DNA from: an uncultured Bacteroidales bacterium
Lineage (GTDB): Bacteria; Bacteroidota; Bacteroidia; Bacteroidales; UBA932
Assembly: GCA_937900465.1 (NCBI GenBank)
Contig: CALCEJ010000145.1
Span: 1 to 40,121 of the forward strand
DNA length: 40,121 nucleotides
Reading direction: 5' to 3'
This document shows, one piece after another, positions 1-7,074 of the stretch. Both the position numbers and the translations under genes were made by a program. The notes under the pieces were generated by a model. It made no database searches. It was not told the DNA's origin and saw only the letters and a program-made list of their open reading frames with translations. Position 1 is the stretch's first letter. Every line of letters begins with the position of its first letter.

Positions 1-50
1 TAAGCCTGCCGCTAGCGTTCATCCTGAGCCAGGATCAAACTCTTCATTGT
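1..50 (-). rRNA. rrs: 16S rRNA gene, 5' end only (partial)
   Basis: Read on the minus strand, this stretch holds the conserved 16S 5' sequence, including the universal primer site AGAGTTTGATCCTGGCTCAG, followed by GATGAACGCTAGCGGCAGGC, which is typical of Bacteroidetes 16S. Only about 50 nt lie in the window; the rest runs off the left edge. The mature 5' end is placed near position 50 by aligning ACAATGAAGAG with the E. coli start AAATTGAAGAG, so it may be off by a few bases. Confidence 0.97.
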
Positions 51-176
51 ATATTACATATTTCTAGCTCGATCCCGACACCCTTAATTCCTTAAAAGAA
101 ATCAACGCTCGTTTTCTTGAACAAAATCTGTTACAATTTCATTCCGGTACTTGCTTGTACTTTTTCTTCCAGTATT

Positions 177-218
177 TTCAATGAACTTTCGTTAAAAAAC
201 CCCGTTTTCCAAAACGGG
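177..218 (-). promoter_or_regulatory. 16S leader hairpin, U-tract and boxA-like site
   Basis: At the very start of the predicted rRNA leader (minus strand) lies an 8-bp hairpin, CCCGTTTT/AAAACGGG (218-201), followed directly by a run of six T (about 200-195). After a short spacer comes GTTCATTGAA (186-177), which resembles the boxA antitermination element of Bacteroidetes rRNA leaders (compare GTTCTTTGA). The order hairpin then boxA matches the boxB-boxA layout of rRNA antitermination sites. The boxA call is by resemblance only. The hairpin plus U-tract could also stop transcription arriving from upstream on the minus strand. Confidence 0.5.
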
Positions 219-222
219 ACTG

Positions 223-253
223 CAAAGGTACAACCTTTTTTCGAACTACCAAA
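223..253 (-). promoter_or_regulatory. rRNA operon promoter (Bacteroidetes -33/-7 type)
   Basis: On the minus strand TTTG (253-250) is followed after exactly 19 nt by TACCTTTG (230-223). This fits the Bacteroidetes primary sigma consensus TTTG-N19-TAnnTTTG without a mismatch. Transcription would start near 216 and run through about 165 nt of leader into 16S. An A/T-rich block lies just upstream of the -33 element (minus strand), as expected of a strong rRNA promoter. Confidence 0.85.
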
Positions 254-286
254 TTTTTTTGCAGTTTTTGATAGCGATTTTTTACG

Positions 287-294
287 TATCTTTG
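287..294 (+). promoter_or_regulatory. -7 box for the chromate transporter operon
   Basis: TATCTTTG matches TAnnTTTG and ends 7 nt before the ATG at 302, so the transcript would be leaderless or nearly so. A TTTG lies at 267-270, only 16 nt upstream instead of the preferred 19-21, so the -33 match is weak. This promoter sits back to back with the rRNA promoter; the two -33 regions are about 13 nt apart. Confidence 0.6.
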
Positions 295-301
295 TACCGC
301 T

Positions 302-850
302 ATGGAAAGACCCTCCCTCCTGAAGATTTTTGCGGTGTTCTCCAAAATCGGAGCCTTCACTATCGGTGGGGGCTACGCTATGATTCCAATCATTGAGCAG
401 GAGATGAAACGCCGCGGATGGATTCCGGAGGAAGACCTCCCGGACATAGTGGCGATATCGCAGTCTGCGCCCGGTCTTCTGGCAGTCAATATCTCGATTT
501 TCGCAGGATACCGCCTCCGCGGAGTGAAGGGCAGTATTGCGGCGACACTTGGGTCTGTCCTCCCCTCTTTCCTTATCATACTTGCAATCGCGATGTTCTT
601 TTCCTCATTCAGGACTAACCCCTGGGTGGAGAAAGCATTCCTCGGGATAAGGCCGGCGGTTATCGCCCTTATCGCCGTCCCTATGATAAACATGGCCCGG
701 AAGTCGAACAAGACATGGTGGGCATGGGCAATAAGTGCAGCAGCTCTGCTGCTGGTTGCGGTATTGAACGTTTCGCCCATATACATTATCCTCTCGACTG
801 CCGTCATCGGCTTTGCAATAACCTGGTTCAGGGAGAAAAAAAAGAGATGA
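302..850 (+). CDS. Chromate transporter, CHR family, first half-subunit
   Basis: This is a 182-residue membrane protein of the short-chain CHR family, in which two half-size proteins together make the transporter that one long ChrA forms elsewhere. Family members are annotated as chromate efflux proteins, though the physiological anion is often unproven. Visible features are the family motif FTIGGGYAMIP near residue 18, a Q-S-A-P-G-L segment at about residue 54 in the place of the usual TPGP, and four to five hydrophobic segments ending in a basic tail. The start is fixed by the -7 box seven bases upstream. The stop overlaps the start of the second half-gene as ATGA, so the two are translationally coupled. 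The missing TPGP in this half and its presence in the partner suggests specialisation of the two halves. Confidence 0.9.
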   Translation: MERPSLLKIFAVFSKIGAFTIGGGYAMIPIIEQEMKRRGWIPEEDLPDIVAISQSAPGLLAVNISIFAGYRLRGVKGSIAATLGSVLPSFLIILAIAMFFSSFRTNPWVEKAFLGIRPAVIALIAVPMINMARKSNKTWWAWAISAAALLLVAVLNVSPIYIILSTAVIGFAITWFREKKKR

Positions 851-1449
851 CTGATACCCTCGTGCTGCTTCTGACCCTGTTCGGGACATTTTTCGTGATC
901 GGCGCATTCACGATAGGCGGCGGCTATGCAATGCTGTCGCTCATTCAGAGCGAGGTTGTGGTCCATCACGCCTGGATCAGCGAAAGCACCTTCACGGATA
1001 TCGTAGCTATCTCGCAGATGACTCCGGGACCGGTAGGAATCAACACGGCGACATATGTGGGCTATGATGTGCTTTCCGCAGCGACGGGAAGCCATCTTAT
1101 GGGCATACTGGGGTCGCTGACCGCGACGCTGGCGCTGGTGATCCCATCGCTGGTGATAATGCTCCTGATAGTACGCTTCTACGTCAAATTCCGTAACAGC
1201 AGGCTGTTTGCCGGGACGATGTCGTTTCTTCGCCCGTGCGTTGCGGGCCTTATCGGCGCCGCCGCAGCTATTCTCGTCGTCAGGTTCGTCTGGGCATCGG
1301 GGCTCAGCGTGAGCCTTGTGAGGGAGAACTTCCCTTCCTGGAAAAGCTGGTGTATGCTCGCAGCGGCGTTCGTGGCGTCGTACTGGGGGAAGGTGAATCC
1401 AATACTCGTGATAGTCGCATCTGCCCTGATCGGACTGATAATATTTTAA
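847..1449 (+). CDS. Chromate transporter, CHR family, second half-subunit
   Basis: This is a 200-residue CHR-family membrane protein, the partner of the preceding gene. It has FTIGGGYAM near residue 19 and the canonical QMTPGPVGIN motif at about residue 58, followed by several hydrophobic segments and a final hydrophobic stretch at the C-terminus. An open frame continues upstream of the chosen start, but the ATG at 847 sits in an ATGA overlap with the previous stop and gives a protein of the expected half-size, so the longer version is rejected. The GH20 gene follows after 15 nt with no promoter match, so read-through is likely even though the functions look unrelated. Confidence 0.9.
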   Translation: MTDTLVLLLTLFGTFFVIGAFTIGGGYAMLSLIQSEVVVHHAWISESTFTDIVAISQMTPGPVGINTATYVGYDVLSAATGSHLMGILGSLTATLALVIPSLVIMLLIVRFYVKFRNSRLFAGTMSFLRPCVAGLIGAAAAILVVRFVWASGLSVSLVRENFPSWKSWCMLAAAFVASYWGKVNPILVIVASALIGLIIF

Positions 1450-1464
1450 TAACCAATTGATTAT

Positions 1465-3153
1465 ATGAAAAAGATACTGACACTAATCGCAGGAGTCGCC
1501 ATCGTGGCGGCCTGTGCTCCCAAGGAGCAGCCTCACTCTGTTATTCCTCAGCCCAACTCGATGGAGATAGCCGAGGGAGAGGTCAATGTTGCCGGCGCGG
1601 CATTCGAGATTGGCGAAGGACTGGACGAACTGACCCTCGCCGCAGTAAAGGACTTCGAAGCGCGTCTTGAGACCGTGACGGGCCGCAAAGCCGGTTCCGG
1701 CAAGGCGGTTATCGCGATTTCGAAGAACGAAGATCTCGCCCCGGAGCAGTATGCAGTCGCCATCAGCGAAGGGAAGGTCGTAATTGAAGCATCGGCCCTG
1801 AACGGCTTCCTGTATGGAATGGAAACGGTGAAGCAGATGCTTCCCGTAGAGGTTTATGGAAGCGCCAAGGCATCGGCAAAATGGACTGTTCCCTTCGGGT
1901 TTATCCTGGACCAGCCCCGCTTCGCATACCGCGGAATGCATCTTGATCCCTGCCGTCACTTCTGGACGATAGAGGAGACCAAGCGCTATATCGACCTTAT
2001 GGCTATCTACAAGATGAACCGTTTCCACTGGCACCTCACCGAGGACCAGGGCTGGAGGATGGAGTCAAAGAAATATCCCCGCCTGAACGAGATCAGCTCC
2101 TACCGCGACGGAACCTGCATCAAGAACGATTTCGAGTCCAACGACGGAATCCGTTACGGCGGCTATTACACCCAGGACGAACTCCGTGAGATTGTCGCCT
2201 ATGCCGGCTCGAAGGGTATTACCGTAATCCCCGAAATAGATCTTCCCGGCCATATGGTCGCCGCCCTTGCCGCATATCCGGAGCTTGGATGCACTGGTGG
2301 CCCATATAAGGTATGGCCCCGCTGGGGCGTATCTGAGGACGTCCTCTGCATAGGAAAGGAAGAGACCTTCGAATTCCTCGAGGGTGTTCTTACTGAGCTC
2401 ATCGACATTTTCCCTTCGGAGTACATCCATATCGGAGGAGACGAATGCCCGAAGGTTCGCTGGGCGGAATGCCCCCTCTGCCAGAGGAGAATCAAAAAGC
2501 TGGGCCTCAGGGACAGCGACAGGGCCACGAAGGAACAGCAGCTCCAGTGCTACGTCACCGCCCGCATCCAGAAGTTCCTTGCGAAGCACGGCAGGAAGAT
2601 TATCGGCTGGGATGAAATCCTCGAAGGGGATCTTGAGCCCGGCGCGACCGTGATGTCCTGGAGAGGCGTCCAGGGTGGAATCGAGGCTGCAAACCGCGGA
2701 TTCGATGCCATTATGACCCCCTCCCCCTTCCTCTACTTCGATTACTATCAGAGCTGGGAGAGGGACAAGGAGCCATTCGGAATCGGAGGATATCTGCCCA
2801 TCGAAAAGGTTTACAGCTACGAGCCCTACGACGGCCTCACTCCCGGCCTCGAGGGCCATATCCTCGGCGTCCAGGCTAATCTGTGGACTGAGTACATCGC
2901 AACTGAGGAGCACCTCGAATATATGCTTCTTCCCCGTATGTGCGCCCTGTCAGAGGTCCAGTGGTGCGACCCTGAGGTCCGCGACTACGAGCGCTTCCAC
3001 ACTTCGCTCCAGAAGGCTTACAAGATGTTCGACCTGATGGGCTACAACTACTGCCTCGACGGCGAAGGCCTGATCGGGCTCGACCGTACCCCCGCCCGCA
3101 GCGAAGAGGAACTCGAGGTTTACCTCAAGGAGAACGAAGGAAAGTTTTGGTAG
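1465..3153 (+). CDS. Beta-N-acetylhexosaminidase, GH20, lipoprotein
   Basis: This is a 562-residue exo-acting hexosaminidase that removes terminal beta-linked GlcNAc or GalNAc by substrate-assisted catalysis. The N-terminus is a lipoprotein signal with the cysteine in VAAC at about residue 17, so the enzyme is anchored in the periplasm or on the cell surface. Residues of about 25-145 form the GH20b-type N-terminal domain; the TIM barrel starts at FAYRGMHLDPCRHF (about 153). The catalytic pair is D326-E327 in HIGGDE, and the later motifs GWDEI and NLWTEYI are also present. It appears complete. It lies 15 nt behind the chromate transporter genes and converges on the flippase gene 40 nt away. 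It is outside the PUL proper and may serve peptidoglycan recycling or host glycan trimming. Confidence 0.95.
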   Translation: MKKILTLIAGVAIVAACAPKEQPHSVIPQPNSMEIAEGEVNVAGAAFEIGEGLDELTLAAVKDFEARLETVTGRKAGSGKAVIAISKNEDLAPEQYAVAISEGKVVIEASALNGFLYGMETVKQMLPVEVYGSAKASAKWTVPFGFILDQPRFAYRGMHLDPCRHFWTIEETKRYIDLMAIYKMNRFHWHLTEDQGWRMESKKYPRLNEISSYRDGTCIKNDFESNDGIRYGGYYTQDELREIVAYAGSKGITVIPEIDLPGHMVAALAAYPELGCTGGPYKVWPRWGVSEDVLCIGKEETFEFLEGVLTELIDIFPSEYIHIGGDECPKVRWAECPLCQRRIKKLGLRDSDRATKEQQLQCYVTARIQKFLAKHGRKIIGWDEILEGDLEPGATVMSWRGVQGGIEAANRGFDAIMTPSPFLYFDYYQSWERDKEPFGIGGYLPIEKVYSYEPYDGLTPGLEGHILGVQANLWTEYIATEEHLEYMLLPRMCALSEVQWCDPEVRDYERFHTSLQKAYKMFDLMGYNYCLDGEGLIGLDRTPARSEEELEVYLKENEGKFW

Positions 3154-3193
3154 TGGCCGGGCAAGGCGGGGTCCTTCCCCCAGGGGAACCGGA

Positions 3194-4690
3194 TCACGCC
3201 TCAAGTGAACTGTAGCGCGGGAGGAGTTTCCACGCGGCGGCGACGTAGCCGGCAAGAAGCAGCGTATTCAGGCCCATCTGGATCCAGTTGATACCTCCCC
3301 CCTCGCCTGCGAACAGCCAGCGGTCAAGCGCGGCCTCTGCCCCGTAGAACAGGCCCATAACGACAAATATCAAAAGGATTCTACCCCATCTGTAAGGGAT
3401 GGGGTAGTATTTTGCTCCGAGGATGGCGCTGATAAGGAGCATCACAAGATAGCTGGACAGGTGGCCGTATGCGGAGGCCCAGTAGGAGAACCGGGGCATA
3501 AAGACGATGTTTACGACAGCTGTCACAACAAGACCGGCGATGGTGATCCAGATTGCCATCTGAGTCTTTCCTGACAGTTTGTACCACATTGAAACGTTGA
3601 AGAGCATTCCAAGGAGCATATAGGAAAGAAGCATTATCGGCACAACGCCAACACCGATGCGGAAATCACGTCCGAGAAGGAGCGAAATGATGTCTATATA
3701 GAAAATCACCCCCAGGAAGACAAGGCCGCAGAAGGCAGTAAAATACTCCATTACAAGAGCGTAGAGAGGCCTTGAATTCCTGTCCTTTGCCCTCTGGAAG
3801 AAAAACGGCTCAGCTGCGTAGCGGAACATCTGGATAAAGAGGTTCATTATAACCGCCAGTTTTACGGCTGCCTGATAGACTCCGAGGCTGTCCCTCCATG
3901 CTTCCGAATTTACGTCGAAATAACGGAAGAGAATCCTGTCGAGGAAGTCGTTGGCGATGCCCGGGAGGGCCGCAACCATAAGAGGAAGCGAGTATAGCAG
4001 GAGTTTCCCAAGCAGCTTCCCGTCAAAGGAAAACTTTATCTTCAAAAGATCCGGAAGCAGGACGAGGACGCAGACGATACAGCTTACGAATATCGCAAAG
4101 ATGGGATATGTGAAGTCCGGGGTCGGAGAGATGAGACCGGAGAGGAGGCCTCCGGGATGGGCCGCGGCAAAGGCGGGATAGGCGAAGAACAGAACAATGT
4201 TCGACGCTGTCTCCGTAAGGATCTTGACGGTCTTTATTATGGCGAATTTCACGGACTTGTGCTCCTGACGGAGTTTGGCAAAGAGGATCGCGGTGAAGCT
4301 GTCGCAGAAAAGGATACCGCCGATATAGGATATCATGGACCCGAAACCTTCGTAGCCCAGCGCAGCGGATATGTCGCCGGAGAAAGCCATTACGACGGCA
4401 AGGAAGGCGGCATTCAGGGCAAATACGGCCAGAAGGGCGTTAGAGAAGACCTTCTCCGGCTTCTCGCCTTCTTTGTTGGCGAAGCGGAAACAGCCGGTCT
4501 CGAGGCCAAGTACCAGCACGACCTGCAGGATGGCTATATAGGCCATAAATTCGGTGACCACACCGTATTGGGCGCGGGTAAGCATCCTCGTGTAAATGGG
4601 GACGAAAGCGAAGTTCAGGATTCGGGCGAGGATGGAACTGAGGCCGTAAACGGCGGTTTCACCTGCGAGCTGTTTCAGTGGATTTGCCAT
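3194..4690 (-). CDS. Polysaccharide (oligosaccharide) flippase, Wzx/MATE-like
   Basis: This 498-residue polytopic inner-membrane protein belongs to the MOP superfamily of lipid-linked oligosaccharide flippases, which move O-antigen, capsule or exopolysaccharide repeat units across the membrane. The N-terminal segment, with LKQLAGETAVYGLSSI and then a Y-T-R-M-L motif, is characteristic, and roughly 12-14 hydrophobic segments follow. An in-frame extension of seven codons exists (to 4711), but the start at 4690 gives the typical MANPLKQLAG N-terminus and lies about 18 nt downstream of a -7 box, so it is preferred. No glycosyltransferase cluster is visible around it, so this is a stand-alone flippase whose substrate cannot be told. 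Confidence 0.85.
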   Translation of the reverse strand: MANPLKQLAGETAVYGLSSILARILNFAFVPIYTRMLTRAQYGVVTEFMAYIAILQVVLVLGLETGCFRFANKEGEKPEKVFSNALLAVFALNAAFLAVVMAFSGDISAALGYEGFGSMISYIGGILFCDSFTAILFAKLRQEHKSVKFAIIKTVKILTETASNIVLFFAYPAFAAAHPGGLLSGLISPTPDFTYPIFAIFVSCIVCVLVLLPDLLKIKFSFDGKLLGKLLLYSLPLMVAALPGIANDFLDRILFRYFDVNSEAWRDSLGVYQAAVKLAVIMNLFIQMFRYAAEPFFFQRAKDRNSRPLYALVMEYFTAFCGLVFLGVIFYIDIISLLLGRDFRIGVGVVPIMLLSYMLLGMLFNVSMWYKLSGKTQMAIWITIAGLVVTAVVNIVFMPRFSYWASAYGHLSSYLVMLLISAILGAKYYPIPYRWGRILLIFVVMGLFYGAEAALDRWLFAGEGGGINWIQMGLNTLLLAGYVAAAWKLLPRYSSLEA

Positions 4691-4708
4691 TTGCTTTTCA
4701 AAAACACA

Positions 4709-4716
4709 CAAAAATA
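4709..4716 (-). promoter_or_regulatory. -7 box for the flippase gene
   Basis: On the minus strand TATTTTTG fits TAnnTTTG, 18 nt before the ATG at 4690. A TTTG at 4742-4739 lies 22 nt upstream, slightly farther than the preferred 19-21. The box is only 2 nt from the divergent -7 box of the cyclophilin gene, so the two promoters overlap and may exclude each other. Confidence 0.45.
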
Positions 4717-4718
4717 AC

Positions 4719-4726
4719 TAATTTTG
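4719..4726 (+). promoter_or_regulatory. -7 box for the cyclophilin gene
   Basis: TAATTTTG fits TAnnTTTG and ends 6 nt before the ATG at 4733. This is nearly the same spacing as at the chromate transporter gene and again suggests a leaderless message. No clear TTTG was found at the preferred -33 spacing. Confidence 0.45.
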
Positions 4727-4732
4727 CGTCAA

Positions 4733-5455
4733 ATGACACAAAGTATGACACGAAAGATTTTCATTGCCGTTGCTGTAATACTTGCAGCATCTTGCGGCAA
4801 CCGCAGTCCGAAGACCTCGGAAGAGATTGAAAAAGTCCAGGGAGAAATAGATTCGCTCACTGCCGTAACAACTCCCTCGGCCGATACGTCAGCGCTCCAG
4901 GAAGCCCTTCCCCCGGAGGCTGTCCAGGAGCCGGTGTTCGACATTGTTACAAATATGGGCACAATAAAGGTTAAACTCTACAAGAATACCCCTCGCCACA
5001 GGGACAACTTCAGAAAGCTCGCTGAGAGCGGATACTATGACGGAACCCTGTTCCACCGGGTAATCAAGGGCTTTATGATCCAGGGCGGGGACCCGTATAC
5101 CAAGGACTCGACCAAGGTCGCCCTCTACGGCCAGGGCGGACCGGACTATACCATTCCGGCGGAGATCCGTCCTGAGAACAAGCACAAGAAAGGCGCGCTT
5201 GCCGCCGCCCGACGCGGGGATGCCGCAAACCCCTTCCGTGAATCCTCCGGTTCGCAGTTCTATCTTGTCCAGAGCGAAGAAGGCTGCCGCCACCTCGACG
5301 GGCAATACACTGTCTTTGGAGAGACCGTTGCCGGTCTTGCCGTCATTGACAAGATTGCTTCCTCACAGGTAAACAATGCGAACCTTCCGGACCGCCCGGT
5401 TAAGATCATTTCCATCCGCGAGGATAAAGAATTCTACAAAAATCAAAAAAATTAG
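4733..5455 (+). CDS. Peptidyl-prolyl cis-trans isomerase, cyclophilin type, lipoprotein
   Basis: This 240-residue protein catalyses proline isomerisation to assist folding of exported proteins. The signal ends in AASC, giving a lipoprotein in the periplasm or outer membrane. After a Ser/Glu-rich linker the cyclophilin domain spans about residues 65-235. Key motifs are FHRVIKGFMIQGGDP, with the catalytic Arg, then GSQFYLV and the substrate-pocket segment LDGQYTVFGE. The start at 4733 is chosen from the -7 box six bases upstream; the ATG at 4745 (MTRKIF) is a good alternative giving 236 residues. It is monocistronic, divergent from the flippase, and ends before a strong terminator. Confidence 0.93.
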   Translation: MTQSMTRKIFIAVAVILAASCGNRSPKTSEEIEKVQGEIDSLTAVTTPSADTSALQEALPPEAVQEPVFDIVTNMGTIKVKLYKNTPRHRDNFRKLAESGYYDGTLFHRVIKGFMIQGGDPYTKDSTKVALYGQGGPDYTIPAEIRPENKHKKGALAAARRGDAANPFRESSGSQFYLVQSEEGCRHLDGQYTVFGETVAGLAVIDKIASSQVNNANLPDRPVKIISIREDKEFYKNQKN

Positions 5456-5464
5456 ACAAAATTT

Positions 5465-5530
5465 ACCTATGATCTCAAAGCTTTGGCACAGTATTCGCTA
5501 TAAGTTCTGTCGAATAGTTTTTTCATAGGT
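5465..5530. other. Nested inverted repeat in the 5456-5616 intergenic region
   Basis: An 8-bp perfect inverted repeat, ACCTATGA (5465-5472) and TCATAGGT (5523-5530), encloses a second one, TATTCG/CGAATA. Two copies of TAGGTTA with a 12-nt period follow at 5526 and 5538. The element lies between the cyclophilin stop and its terminator, so it would be part of the 3' UTR or a small RNA. The rest of this 161-nt gap holds only the terminator. Confidence 0.4.
5467..5526 (-). CDS. Possible 19-residue peptide (micro-ORF)
   Basis: Between the cyclophilin and CotH genes the minus strand has an ATG-to-TAG frame encoding MKKLFDRTYSEYCAKALRS. It starts with ATGAAAAAA, a common start context in this window. 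No -7 box was found upstream and no homologue is recognised. The same DNA can fold into a nested hairpin, so the frame could be accidental within a structured 3' UTR or small RNA. Reported as a candidate only. Confidence 0.2.
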   Translation of the reverse strand: MKKLFDRTYSEYCAKALRS

Positions 5531-5551
5531 TAAGTTTTAGGTTAGAATTGC

Positions 5552-5590
5552 GAACGGGTTCCGCTGAGACAGCGAAACCCGTTCTTCCTT
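5552..5590 (+). terminator. Intrinsic terminator after the cyclophilin gene
   Basis: The arms GAACGGGTT (5552-5560) and AACCCGTTC (5576-5584) pair perfectly. An inner stem CGCTG/CAGCG closes an AGA loop, with one unpaired base on each side between the stems. The T-rich tail TTCCTTTT follows. This is the strongest hairpin seen in an intergenic region of the window. On the opposite strand no T-run follows the stem, so termination of the CotH transcript here is less certain. Confidence 0.8.
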
Positions 5591-5616
5591 TTCCGTGCCC
5601 TTCCGGTCCCCCCGCC

Positions 5617-6996
5617 CTATAGCGCGTTGATTACTCCGGCCTTGACGGTGAAGAAGTTGTTGGGGCCGGGTTCGAGGATGCGGTATTCGGAGTGGTTGCC
5701 CCAGGAGGCCGGACGGTCGGAGATAGAGGTATCCTCGCCGGTATCGTTAGGAACATAATCCCTTATAGAGTCCTGCCACTTACGGATTCTTCCGGAGGAA
5801 GAGGCATAGTCGAAATAACCGGATCCATCCGTGCAGAGCTCTTTCAGATAACTGATATAAAGAGCCTTCCACTCAGGATTGGTAAGGATTTTCGTGGTGA
5901 GCGGAGCGGACTGATGGCCCCATTTCAGGGGATCCTTCCGGCCGGAATCATCCAGAACGCCGCAATTCTGACTTGTTCCAAGAGTATTGTCATAATCATA
6001 CGGGATGAACCACAGCTTATAGGAGGATACATCGCCGCTGAAATAGAGGTAGTAATTGTTGTAGTTGTTCCAATAGTCGTCCCACATCCCAACCGCAACA
6101 TTAACCGCGAAAGTCCGAAGGAAAAGATCTATGTCCATAACGCCTCCGATCCAGGAGTAGAACGCCTCGCCGGAGAGCGAGTTAAGTTTCGATATAAAAT
6201 CCCGGAGCTGGGTCGATGCATCGGTGAAGCCCGTCTCGATATTCGTCTTCAGTTCGTAGGTAAACCAGGTCTTGTTGTCGTCTGCGCCTATTCCTCCGGC
6301 AGATTTAAGATCCGCCGGGTAACGGCACTTCCAAAGATTCCCGCCAGCATCTCCGAACTTCTCCTTCCTTGCCTTGAGATAGCTCTCGCTGATATGCTCC
6401 TGGAGCCCGTATACCCCGTAATACACCGGTTCCTCCTTGCCGATTTTGATGTACAGCCTGCAATAGACATCACGGATGGCGGTCCATACGCCGAAGCGGC
6501 GGAACAGGTCGTAGCAGTATATCTCACGGACATAGGCCGGGTCGTCCTTGAACCATTTCAGATCGAAGCGCCGGTTACCGAGGATGTCTCCCGTTTCGGA
6601 ATACTTCCGGAGGTTCACCCCGAAGTGAGTGTGATGCCAGGCGGCCCCGGAAGACTTGTGCTTTTCTCCATCGCTTCCCTCAGGACGTCTCCTCGACGTA
6701 TTTCCCTTCAGCCGAAGGCCGGCATCACTGACACTTTCCTCCACGTCGTCTTTTTTATATGTAACCGATGCGTGGATGAACTCCTGTGTGTCATTGTCCT
6801 CATCATAAGCCTCAAGAAGGCGGTTCCATTCGCTCTCAGATACGCTCAGCGTAATTTCCGGGAACCCTCCGTAGAACGAATCAAGGGCCTTTCCCCAGTC
6901 TTTTCCGCCTGCCTTTTCGTCCGTCCATACCGAATCCTCCGTACAGGAGACAGCAATGGCGAAGACAGACGCGATTATTATCAGAAATCTTTTCAT
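5617..6996 (-). CDS. CotH kinase family lipoprotein
   Basis: This 459-residue protein has the CotH fold, named after the Bacillus spore-coat protein kinase. Bacteroidetes carry many secreted homologues whose targets are unknown. The lipoprotein signal ends in AVSC. Conserved family features are present: the G-loop-like RLKGNTS near residue 98, the segment LKWFKDDPAYVREI near 150, and the metal-binding motif IPYDYDNTLG near residue 340, so the catalytic core looks intact. The frame is open 26 codons further upstream, but the MKRFLIII start with its signal peptide is clearly the right one. It is divergent from the GH2 gene. Confidence 0.88.
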   Translation of the reverse strand: MKRFLIIIASVFAIAVSCTEDSVWTDEKAGGKDWGKALDSFYGGFPEITLSVSESEWNRLLEAYDEDNDTQEFIHASVTYKKDDVEESVSDAGLRLKGNTSRRRPEGSDGEKHKSSGAAWHHTHFGVNLRKYSETGDILGNRRFDLKWFKDDPAYVREIYCYDLFRRFGVWTAIRDVYCRLYIKIGKEEPVYYGVYGLQEHISESYLKARKEKFGDAGGNLWKCRYPADLKSAGGIGADDNKTWFTYELKTNIETGFTDASTQLRDFISKLNSLSGEAFYSWIGGVMDIDLFLRTFAVNVAVGMWDDYWNNYNNYYLYFSGDVSSYKLWFIPYDYDNTLGTSQNCGVLDDSGRKDPLKWGHQSAPLTTKILTNPEWKALYISYLKELCTDGSGYFDYASSSGRIRKWQDSIRDYVPNDTGEDTSISDRPASWGNHSEYRILEPGPNNFFTVKAGVINAL

Positions 6997-7015
6997 TTTC
7001 AGCGGAAAAACCGGG

Positions 7016-7023
7016 CAAATATA
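7016..7023 (-). promoter_or_regulatory. -7 box for the CotH gene
   Basis: TATATTTG on the minus strand fits TAnnTTTG, 19 nt before the ATG at 6996. No TTTG at the preferred -33 distance was found. Confidence 0.45.
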
Positions 7024-7037
7024 GCAAAATAAAAGCG

Positions 7038-7045
7038 TATATTTG
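7038..7045 (+). promoter_or_regulatory. -7 box for the GH2 gene
   Basis: TATATTTG on the plus strand fits TAnnTTTG and lies 29 nt before the ATG at 7075. No clear -33 element was found. It faces the CotH -7 box within the same 78-nt gap. Confidence 0.45.
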
Positions 7046-7074
7046 TAATCATAATAATAACATATTGGCACCAT

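Noticed and set aside
3154..3193. GC-rich 40-nt gap between convergent GH20 and flippase genes as a shared terminator
   Set aside because: Only short C/G runs can pair and there is no T-tract on either strand.
5692..7032. 446-codon plus-strand frame opposite the CotH gene
   Set aside because: The minus strand encodes a complete CotH-family lipoprotein; the plus frame has no start context, signal or motif.
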